This document shows, one piece after another, positions 5,073 through 9,688 of a stretch of 9,688 bases of DNA (positions are counted from its first letter, which is position 1; each line of letters opens with the position of its first letter). Both the position numbers and the translations under genes were made by a program. The notes under the pieces were generated by a model. That model had not been told where the DNA came from. It saw nothing but the letters and a program-made list of their open reading frames with translations, and made no database searches. Origin of the DNA: a bacterium (GTDB lineage Bacteria; Krumholzibacteriota; Krumholzibacteriia; LZORAL124-64-63); the NCBI GenBank assembly GCA_018652925.1, contig JABIBH010000234.1, forward strand, positions 1 through 9,688, given 5' to 3'.

Positions 5073-5726
5073 AGCACCAAAGCTTACTTCTTCGTTAGCA
5101 ATTACACAGTCGCCAACAACAAGTCCATCAGCCATTGGGTTCATTTTGAAAGCACCATAGCCAAACAGCATAATTCCTGTTACGCCATCGTAGCACATCT
5201 CTACTTCAAGACCAGTCTCGTCAAAGAAATAATCATCGTTAATCAAATCAATAGAGCTCTGATAGCTCCTTGCTGCCCACTCACCATAGCCTAGTAATTC
5301 AACAACCCAAAAACCGTCTGTAAAGGTAACAAATCCACTCTCCCATGGTTCATAGTCAGCAGCTGCTGCTGCAACTGTCATAACCATTGGAGCAACTGGA
5401 GCATTGCCAGTTATTGTAATCAAAGCAAGGTTAAGCTGAATAATTTCAGAAAGATCATAATACTCAGTGTATTCACCATCAGTTATAGTAATTTCATCAC
5501 CAATAGCAAATCCAGAAGCATCGCCACAGTAAACCCAAACACCAGTATAAGGACCAGCTGGTAGTTCAGTCATAGAAAAACCGTTGTAACGGACACCTGT
5601 AATAGTACCTGAAGCAGTAACCAGATCACCCTGTGCATAAACACCAGTGTTAAGGTCATAGATAACGCCTGCGAATGCAGAGGTAGAAACGATCAGGGTC
5701 AAAGCAACTAGCAGTAGCTTTTTCAT
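5052..5726 (-). CDS. Exported type B protein: OB-fold-like domain plus conserved C-terminal tail
   Basis: 224 residues. Signal peptide MKKLLLVALTLIVSTSAFA, cut before Gly20. Residues 20-110 ('VIYDLNTGVYAQGDLVTAS', 'GFSMTELPAGPYTGVWVYCG', 'AIGDEITITDGEYTEYYDLSE') follow the pattern of the OB-fold domains seen in secreted bacterial proteins next to nuclease or lamin-tail domains: 'I.D...G....G..V...G.IT', 'Y.G.WVY', 'GD.V.I.G...EYY.L.EI'. A second part (about 125-200, 'WESGFVTFTDGFWV' to 'MLFGYG') is unassigned; no nuclease motif is visible. The tail 'NEEVSFGAVKALYR' is shared with the type A genes. A longer frame reaches 5798, but GGAGG (5738-5734) lies 7 nt before 5726 and the signal peptide starts there. 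It has its own terminator and a possible promoter. It is the intact paralogue of the broken gene at 2674-3348. Confidence 0.87.
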   Translation of the reverse strand: MKKLLLVALTLIVSTSAFAGVIYDLNTGVYAQGDLVTASGTITGVRYNGFSMTELPAGPYTGVWVYCGDASGFAIGDEITITDGEYTEYYDLSEIIQLNLALITITGNAPVAPMVMTVAAAAADYEPWESGFVTFTDGFWVVELLGYGEWAARSYQSSIDLINDDYFFDETGLEVEMCYDGVTGIMLFGYGAFKMNPMADGLVVGDCVIANEEVSFGAVKALYR

Positions 5727-5830
5727 AGAGAATCCTCCAAAGATGCGAAACAATTTATAGTTCGGAGCATGGCGCACATAAATGTTTCGCCTTTCCAAAC
5801 TAACCTAGGTCTCATTACCGTAACACAAAC

Positions 5831-5859
5831 AAAATAAGATGTCCATAACAAAACATCAA
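5831..5859 (-). promoter_or_regulatory. Possible promoter of the 5052-5726 gene
   Basis: Minus strand: TTGATG (5859-5854), 17-nt spacer, TATTTT (5836-5831). Spacing is ideal, with hexamers of moderate quality. A second candidate, TTTATG-N17-TATAAA, sits closer to the start near 5755-5785. Confidence 0.4.
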
Positions 5860-5886
5860 TTATGCCATAAATAACTTGCTCTAATT

Positions 5887-5920
5887 AACAAAAAAACTCC
5901 CCGACTGTTAAGTCAGGGAG
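5887..5920 (-). terminator. Intrinsic terminator of rpsD
   Basis: Minus strand: CTCCC-GACT type arms (5920-5911 with 5906-5897) form a 10-position stem with one A/C mismatch and a 4-nt loop, followed at once by seven T. It begins 23 nt after the rpsD stop. Confidence 0.9.
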
Positions 5921-5943
5921 CATTTATTCAACTGGGAAAAAAA

Positions 5944-6552
5944 CTAGCGTGAGTAATACTCAATAACTAGTGGAATTTCACAAGTCACAGGAATTTCTTC
6001 CCTTGGTGGATTATAACCAAATGTGACTGTCATTGCTTTTTTATCACGTGTGATATAAGGCGGTGGAGTCAATGAAGTATCCAGAGCAACATGGAAACAA
6101 TCCATGTTCATGCTCTTTTTCCGAACAGAAACAACATCTTCAGGTTTTACCTGATATGAAGGGATATCAACTTTTTTACCATTAACCAGAACGTGACCAT
6201 GGTTTACATACTGACGAGCAGCATAGATTGTTCTGGCAAGACCACCACGCAAAACAACAGCATCAAGCCTTGCTTCAAGCAACTGAATCAATGTATTGAT
6301 CAAGTCACCCTTCTTAGATGCTTTCTTGTAGTAGTTCACCATCTGACGCTCGTGAACGTTGTACTGGAAACGCAACCTTTGTTTTTCAACCAACTGCGCT
6401 TTATAAGGTGACATTTTTTTACGACGCATCTGTGAGTTGCGACCGTGCATTCCTGGACCATAAGGTTTGCGGTCCATGTACTTTTCAGCTTTTGGAGTCA
6501 GCGCTACACCAAGTGAGCGTGACTTTTTGATTTTGGATCCTGTGAACTTCAC
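5944..6552 (-). CDS. rpsD: 30S ribosomal protein S4 (Cys-free form)
   Basis: 202 residues, the usual S4 length. S4 binds the 5' domain of 16S rRNA, starts 30S assembly and helps shape the mRNA entry site. Evidence: 'KPYGPGMHGRN' and 'EKQRLRFQYNVHERQ' in the N-terminal domain; then the S4 RNA-binding fold with 'LLEARLDAVVLRGGLARTIYAARQYVNHGHVLVNGKKVDIPSYQVKPED'; and the typical end 'EIPVTCEIPLVIEYYSR'. The N-terminus 'MKFTGSKIKKSRSLG' has Lys/Ser where zinc-binding S4 has Cys, so this is the zinc-free type. Start: the longest frame (6624) gives a foreign 24-residue extension; GGAGG at 6565-6561 lies 8 nt before GTG 6552, where homology begins. It is not next to rpsM, rpsK or rpoA, so it stands outside the usual alpha operon in this window. 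Stop is TAG. Confidence 0.95.
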   Translation of the reverse strand: MKFTGSKIKKSRSLGVALTPKAEKYMDRKPYGPGMHGRNSQMRRKKMSPYKAQLVEKQRLRFQYNVHERQMVNYYKKASKKGDLINTLIQLLEARLDAVVLRGGLARTIYAARQYVNHGHVLVNGKKVDIPSYQVKPEDVVSVRKKSMNMDCFHVALDTSLTPPPYITRDKKAMTVTFGYNPPREEIPVTCEIPLVIEYYSR

Positions 6553-6560
6553 TAAACTAG

Positions 6561-6565
6561 CCTCC
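6561..6565 (-). promoter_or_regulatory. Ribosome-binding site fixing the GTG start of rpsD
   Basis: GGAGG on the minus strand, 8 nt before GTG (6552-6550). The ATG that overlaps it (6567) would leave no site in front, and the product homologous to S4 begins at the GTG. Confidence 0.85.
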
Positions 6566-6712
6566 ATAATTGGGCATAAAAATACGGCAGCCTTCGCTTT
6601 ATTTTGTGGATTGAAGGCAACCACTAAGTTCCAGATTGACGGGCTTGAAGTCGACGCTTAGAAAGCGGCACAACAAGCATCCATGCCTGAGTCCTGTCAA
6701 TCCAGACTGCGA

Positions 6713-6741
6713 ATAATAGCCTTATACTGTCTAACTGTCAA
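6713..6741 (-). promoter_or_regulatory. Near-consensus promoter of rpsD
   Basis: Minus strand: TTGACA (6741-6736, perfect), 17-nt spacer, TATTAT (6718-6713). This is the best promoter in the window, as expected for a ribosomal protein gene. Transcription would start near 6706, leaving a leader of about 150 nt before the GTG start. Confidence 0.8.
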
Positions 6742-6779
6742 GATTGCTGAAATAAACCTCCTCACCTCATTCACTCAAC

Positions 6780-6887
6780 GCAGGTAACTTTTCAAGTGAC
6801 CTGCTCTTCGCTTCGCTCAGATTCGTTCATTAAGGTAATGAGGTATATTTAAATACCTGACAGGTAGCACAAACGTACCCCCAGGTA
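6780..6887. repeat. Cluster of AGGTA half-sites, possible operator
   Basis: AGGTA occurs at 6782, 6833, 6841, 6862 and 6883 on the plus strand and inverted (TACCT) at 6854. Related half-sites occur at 6799 (ACCT) and 6875 (GTACC). Several are arranged as inverted pairs: GCAGGTAAC/GTGACCTGC (6780-6788/6796-6804, one mismatch), AGGTAT/ATACCT (6841-6846/6853-6858) and GTACC/GGTAC (6875-6879/6884-6888). A five-base word would be expected well under once per 110 bases counting both strands. The cluster lies just upstream of the rpsD -35 and on the other side faces the 7024 gene. Confidence 0.5.
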
Positions 6888-7023
6888 CATATTTCATTGA
6901 CTTAGTATAGTCTGTAAAATCTGTAACTAGTTGATGATATTCGCGTTAAGCAGCTATCCCGGTGATTGGCATTATAACTGCAATGTATAAATTCAAATAG
7001 TTACACCAACAAAGGAATGAACC

Positions 7024-7257
7024 ATGAAAACCAGAACAATCGCAACCACAATGTTAACTGTAGCAATATTGACAATTTCAGCAGGAATTGCTCAGGCTAG
7101 AGTTATCGTCAGGCCAAGAGTTGTAGTAGTAAAACCAAAAATTGTAGTAGTAAAGCCTGCACCAGTTCAAAAAGCAAAAGTCTGGGTTCCAGGACATTTT
7201 GTGAAAAAACCTTATCACCGCAAAGTCTGGGTCCCAGGTCATTGGAAAAAAATCTGA
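7024..7257 (+). CDS. Small exported basic protein with duplicated VWVPGH motifs
   Basis: 77 residues. Signal peptide MKTRTIATTMLTVAILTISAGIAQA, cut before Arg26 (A-Q-A), leaving about 52 residues rich in Val, Lys and Pro and almost without acidic residues. It consists of two internal duplications: 'VVVVKPK' followed by 'IVVVKPA', then 'KVWVPGHF' and 'KVWVPGHW' separated by 'VKKPYHR'. The WVPGHW motif resembles the YXWGXW-type repeats of small periplasmic or cell-wall-associated proteins, whose role is not known. The strongly basic mature part could bind an acidic partner such as LPS, nucleic acid or cell wall (inference). AAGGA lies 7 nt before the ATG, and a strong terminator follows 33 nt after the stop, so it is a single-gene unit, divergent from rpsD. 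Confidence 0.8.
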   Translation: MKTRTIATTMLTVAILTISAGIAQARVIVRPRVVVVKPKIVVVKPAPVQKAKVWVPGHFVKKPYHRKVWVPGHWKKI

Positions 7258-7289
7258 TCAGAATTGCAAAAAAACCGGGAATTAATGCA

Positions 7290-7327
7290 AAGAAGATTTT
7301 CCACTAAGTGGAAAATCTTCTTTTTTA
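7290..7327 (+). terminator. Strong intrinsic terminator between convergent genes
   Basis: A perfect 15-bp stem (7290-7304 with 7308-7322, core GATTTTCCAC/GTGGAAAATC) with a 3-nt loop runs into a T-tract to 7326 on the plus strand. In the minus direction the arm is followed by TTTGCATTAA, weaker but possibly functional for the gene ending at 7348. Confidence 0.92.
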
Positions 7328-7347
7328 TTATAACTGTCAAATACAGA

Positions 7348-8277
7348 TTAATCTCTTACATGATCAATTCTGATACTGACCGATCCATCCATTTCAGATC
7401 TGACATCAGGCTGAGCAACGGCTGTAATTTCAATCCAGTCCTCAGAAAGAATCATTGATTCGGTCAGATATTCTGCAATTTCTGTAGCACGTTTGTCGGC
7501 TAAATTCTGCTCTTCCGCAACAACTACAACAGAAAGTGGTGATCGTGGATGATCACGCCTGATGGTATCCGCTGCCAGAGTGAGCCATCCTTTTCCCGAG
7601 CTGTTTGGAGAGGTTGCTTTGGGAGAGAAAATCTCATCCCCTGAGAATTCCAGCCTGCGCTGGTTGTCATACGCATAATCCACCGATGGAATTCTAAAAC
7701 TCACACCCAGGTAGTTATATGTATTGGTCCCTTTATCTGTAACACTGAAAATGTAGCTATACGGATAGCCTACACGCAGCATTGATCCAAGATCACCTTT
7801 ACCGTCCCAGGCAACTTTTTTGGGCTTACCCTTACCTTTGTAAGAGCGGAAAGTTTGACCACGGTAATCTATAACAAATAGTTCCCATGACTTTGACTTG
7901 TAGCCTTCAAGTTGTTCCGGGTAAAAAGTTACAACAGGAACTGTCGCCATATCGGACAACCACGGATGAGGTAGTTGTGTACTGGCAAGTTGTGGTGGAT
8001 TATCAAAAAGTGGCTGCAGTCCGTCTATCGGACTGATACCAAATATTTCACTGTCAATTCTAGTGAAAAACGAATCGATAATTGCAGCAGTCATTGGAAA
8101 TGCAAAAGCTGATTTAGTGATGTCTTGTATAACATCGTTCTCAGCTTCAACAACTATATCATCCAATGTTGCCGAACCCTGTTTTTCTGTCCATGCAAAT
8201 GCCTGAACGGAACTTAAAATTAGTATTGCGCATACTGCTAATATTGCTGAAGTGTAGTTGCGCTTGTTGCTTAGCAT
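7348..8277 (-). CDS. Exported protein: FlgD-like Ig domain plus degenerate OmpA-like domain
   Basis: 309 residues. The signal peptide has its predicted cut after AFA (28). Residues 30-115 are unassigned. Residues 117-200 ('WELFVIDYRGQTFRSYKGKG', 'VAWDGKGDLGSMLRVGYPYSYIFSVTDKGTN') have the pattern of FlgD-type Ig-like domains: W-x-L-x-V-x-D, then WDG, then G-x-x-Y-x-Y-x-x-x-V-x-D. Residues 208-306 resemble an OmpA/Pal C-terminal domain ('LEFSGDEIFSP', 'GWLTLAADTIRRD', 'LSVVVVAEEQNLADKRATEIAEYLTE'), but the 'GHTD' loop with its peptidoglycan-contacting Asp is missing and only the Arg of 'KRA' remains. It is therefore probably periplasmic, with uncertain wall binding. AAGGA lies 5 nt before the ATG. 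The gene follows tonB by 37 nt and is likely co-transcribed; a Pal-like or scaffolding role beside the energy transducer is inferred. Confidence 0.75.
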   Translation of the reverse strand: MLSNKRNYTSAILAVCAILILSSVQAFAWTEKQGSATLDDIVVEAENDVIQDITKSAFAFPMTAAIIDSFFTRIDSEIFGISPIDGLQPLFDNPPQLASTQLPHPWLSDMATVPVVTFYPEQLEGYKSKSWELFVIDYRGQTFRSYKGKGKPKKVAWDGKGDLGSMLRVGYPYSYIFSVTDKGTNTYNYLGVSFRIPSVDYAYDNQRRLEFSGDEIFSPKATSPNSSGKGWLTLAADTIRRDHPRSPLSVVVVAEEQNLADKRATEIAEYLTESMILSEDWIEITAVAQPDVRSEMDGSVSIRIDHVRD

Positions 8278-8314
8278 TGTTGTCCTTCTTTCGCAATTGT
8301 CCTTTATTTATATG

Positions 8315-9631
8315 TTAATTGAGCCGGAACATTATTGTTATTACCCCCCATTGTTCCTGCAGTGATCCTTCTAATGGTTCAAATCTGAACATCTTTATTG
8401 CTTCCATAGCAGCCTTATTCAAATCACGGTGAGCTGATGTTTGTTCAAAAAACATGTTGCTCTTAACATTGCCATCAGGCATAACAGTAAAATGAACCGC
8501 TACGACTCCCTCCCAGCCCTTACTCTTGGCAAGTGCTGAATATTCAGGCGGAACGCTCTTGAGAATTCGTCGATTGGATATCTCGCCAGTTATGGACATA
8601 GATACACCACTTCCTCCCAAAGACGGTGTTGCTTCTGCAACCACCTTTCTTTCTTCGGCAGGTTTGGTTTTAACTATAGCGTTTATTTCTGGTGCTTCTG
8701 CAACTGCCTGTCTGGTTCTTCCTGACAACGCCGCTGCACCATTACCATTGCCGTAATCCAGCAAAGTACGTCGACCTTTTGATTCCAGGTTCGCAGTTGC
8801 CTGAGGCAATTCAACATCGGCAGCAGCAGCTTGATATCTTTGCGCTGCAGCTACAACCAGAATATCCTCAACTGAACCTTGATAAACTTCTTGTCCTTCA
8901 GAAAGAGAGCCACCTACAAGAGCCGCATTTCCGCCTTCAACACCACCGGTTGGCAGACTGAAAGACATTTTGCTTTTACTTCCTGAGCTGACTTCAAATT
9001 CAACATTTTCCAGGTTTGTTTTACTTTTCTTTCCAACCAGAGCCATGTTCTGCGCATTAAAATCTGACGGAGTTGTTTTGCTCGACAGTTTCGGGCTGGA
9101 TACATCGGCAGACATTATCCCGGCATTGCGCAAGTTCGATGTGTCGACATTTGGCATCTCGACATCAGCAAATTTTTTGCTATTAAGTCTGGACGTGGTA
9201 TCAAGTAATGGTTTGCGAGTTGTATTCTGATTTAATTTTGGTGCATCAGTATCAAGCATCTTTGCTTTGCGACTGACAGGTTTGGGCAGATCCAGTTTAG
9301 CTAATTTTTGCTCGAGAGTCTTTTTGGGTTTAACCAATGAGCGAGTCTCAATGCCTGGCAATTCTGCTTCTACTTCAGCAACTTCTTGCTGTTTCTGTTC
9401 TGGCAGAGCGACTTTTGGTTGTGTTTTCAGCTTTACTTTTTTTGCAACATCTTCACCGTAACGTGCTTCTATGTACGCTATTTCAGTCAACTCATCCATA
9501 ACGCCATCAACCAGTTTTGGCCCCATCTGCATTATGAACATCAACAGCAACAACAGTCCACCATGAACAGCTATCGATACCCCAAAGCCACCACTTGTAG
9601 CAGCTTTTCGATTCAATGCTTCATGCATCAT
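8315..9631 (-). CDS. tonB: TonB-family energy transducer
   Basis: 438 residues. After a short cytoplasmic N-terminus (MMHEALNRKAA) comes one membrane helix at about 14-36 ('FGVSIAVHGGLLLLLMFIMQ') carrying the His of TonB-type anchors. A long, low-complexity periplasmic spacer follows, rich in Lys, Ala, Ser and Asn rather than Pro, with repeated '(N/A)ALVG' and 'LLD' bits. Residues 349-438 are the TonB C-terminal domain: 'GEISNRRILKSVPPEYSALAKSKGWEG', 'VAVHFTVMPDGNVKS', then 'AAMEAIKMFRFEPL' and a final beta-strand. It passes proton-motive-force energy from an ExbB/ExbD motor to outer-membrane receptors. Longer than E. coli TonB because of the spacer. Start: the ATG at 9631 shares its A with the TGA of the upstream gene, so translation is coupled; GTG 9634 and ATG 9628 are alternatives. 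It is followed by the OmpA-like gene. Confidence 0.88.
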   Translation of the reverse strand: MMHEALNRKAATSGGFGVSIAVHGGLLLLLMFIMQMGPKLVDGVMDELTEIAYIEARYGEDVAKKVKLKTQPKVALPEQKQQEVAEVEAELPGIETRSLVKPKKTLEQKLAKLDLPKPVSRKAKMLDTDAPKLNQNTTRKPLLDTTSRLNSKKFADVEMPNVDTSNLRNAGIMSADVSSPKLSSKTTPSDFNAQNMALVGKKSKTNLENVEFEVSSGSKSKMSFSLPTGGVEGGNAALVGGSLSEGQEVYQGSVEDILVVAAAQRYQAAAADVELPQATANLESKGRRTLLDYGNGNGAAALSGRTRQAVAEAPEINAIVKTKPAEERKVVAEATPSLGGSGVSMSITGEISNRRILKSVPPEYSALAKSKGWEGVVAVHFTVMPDGNVKSNMFFEQTSAHRDLNKAAMEAIKMFRFEPLEGSLQEQWGVITIMFRLN

Positions 9632-9688
9632 CACTGGGCATCACCGCCTTGATCAGGTTTCGATGTAGCAATAGCTATGCGCGGAGCT
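9631..9688 (-). CDS. C-terminal fragment, probable ExbD/TolR
   Basis: Only the last 18 codons and the stop are in the window. Of the three minus-strand frames, this alone is open from the edge, giving 'APRIAIATSKPDQGGDAQ' and TGA at 9633-9631. The stop overlaps the tonB ATG by one base (TGATG). Gene order (exbB-exbD-tonB is usual) and the 'RIAIATSKP' strand followed by a short polar tail fit the end of an ExbD/TolR protein. The fragment is too short for certainty on sequence alone. Confidence 0.55.
   Translation of the reverse strand, partial: APRIAIATSKPDQGGDAQ

Larger units (their letters stand above)
6553..7023. other. 471-nt divergent intergenic region between rpsD and the 77-residue gene
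   Basis: No gene is supported here; short frames on either strand lack a ribosome-binding site and any recognisable product. In order it holds the rpsD ribosome-binding site and long leader (6553-6706), the rpsD promoter (6713-6741), the AGGTA half-site cluster (6780-6887) and the upstream region of the plus-strand gene. For that gene I see TTGACT at 6897 and TATAAA at 6986, but neither has a well-spaced partner, so no promoter is called. AAGGA at 7012-7016 is its ribosome-binding site. No tRNA or known riboswitch was recognised. Confidence 0.7.

Noticed and set aside
1994..5726. The shared tail as a dockerin/EF-hand half-module
   Set aside because: Only the 1994 product (N-G-T-G-V-V-N-N-D-D) resembles a dockerin loop. 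The other four lack the spaced Asp/Asn ligands and have Cys or Pro in the loop, so calcium binding is not supported.
1994..5726. The shared tail as an outer-membrane beta-barrel signal or a type IX secretion domain
   Set aside because: The proteins are too short and lack barrel periodicity. The position of Lys breaks the usual polar-x-Gly-x-x-aromatic-x-aromatic pattern, and type IX domains are about 70-100 residues long.
5944..6624. rpsD as a 226-residue protein starting at 6624
   Set aside because: The added N-terminal 24 residues do not look like S4, while GGAGG sits 8 nt before GTG 6552, where S4 homology and normal length begin.
6890..6930. TTGACT at 6897 with TAAAAT at 6915 as promoter of the 7024 gene
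   Set aside because: The spacer is only 12 nt, too short for a sigma-70 promoter.
6553..7023. tRNA, CRISPR or an unlisted small gene in the long intergenic region
   Set aside because: No cloverleaf arms, no regularly spaced repeats, and no frame with a ribosome-binding site were found; the AGGTA words are irregularly spaced and too short for CRISPR repeats.

Overview
The window reads as a chromosomal segment of a Gram-negative bacterium. Heptose synthesis for LPS core (hldD), a TonB/ExbD-type energy-coupling module and many Sec signal peptides ending in A-x-A all imply an outer membrane. Base composition is moderate to low GC by eye. The short secreted proteins, with an N-terminal '(I)GxYFD' start and a terminal '[FW]GxxKA' tail, recall uncharacterised proteins of poorly cultured FCB-related phyla (Krumholzibacteriota/Eisenbacteria-like). 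That placement is an impression from memory, not a search, and is weak. No phage, IS element, CRISPR array, tRNA or rRNA was seen.

Left part (1-1997): a left-handed beta-helix sugar N-acetyltransferase (minus strand, running off the left edge) is divergent from hldD (+). hldD overlaps by 4 nt a DUF3228-family gene. This is a surface-polysaccharide neighbourhood.

Middle part (1994-5726): five consecutive minus-strand genes for small exported proteins. Three share one fold (type A: 1994-2578, 3448-4056, 4266-4865). Two share another, an OB-fold-like N-terminal domain (type B: 2674-3348, 5052-5726). Both types end in the same roughly 12-residue tail, N-[DEN]-[DEH]-V-S-[FW]-G-[SA]-[VI]-K-A-[LMV], followed by an aromatic and a basic/polar residue. 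Several genes have their own promoter and terminator. One type B copy is interrupted by a single in-frame amber codon. This tail-bearing array is the most novel feature of the window.

Right part (5944-9688): a stand-alone rpsD for a Cys-free ribosomal protein S4, with a near-consensus promoter and a long leader, lies divergent from a 77-residue exported basic protein. Between them is a cluster of AGGTA half-sites. A strong hairpin terminator separates the small gene from a convergent minus-strand operon: the end of a probable ExbD/TolR gene, tonB, then an exported protein with a FlgD-like Ig domain and a degenerate OmpA-like C-terminus. These three are translationally coupled or closely spaced and probably form one envelope-energising unit.

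Several starts were chosen from the ribosome-binding site rather than the longest frame: rpsD begins at GTG 6552, the type A gene at 2578, and the type B genes at 3348 and 5726.
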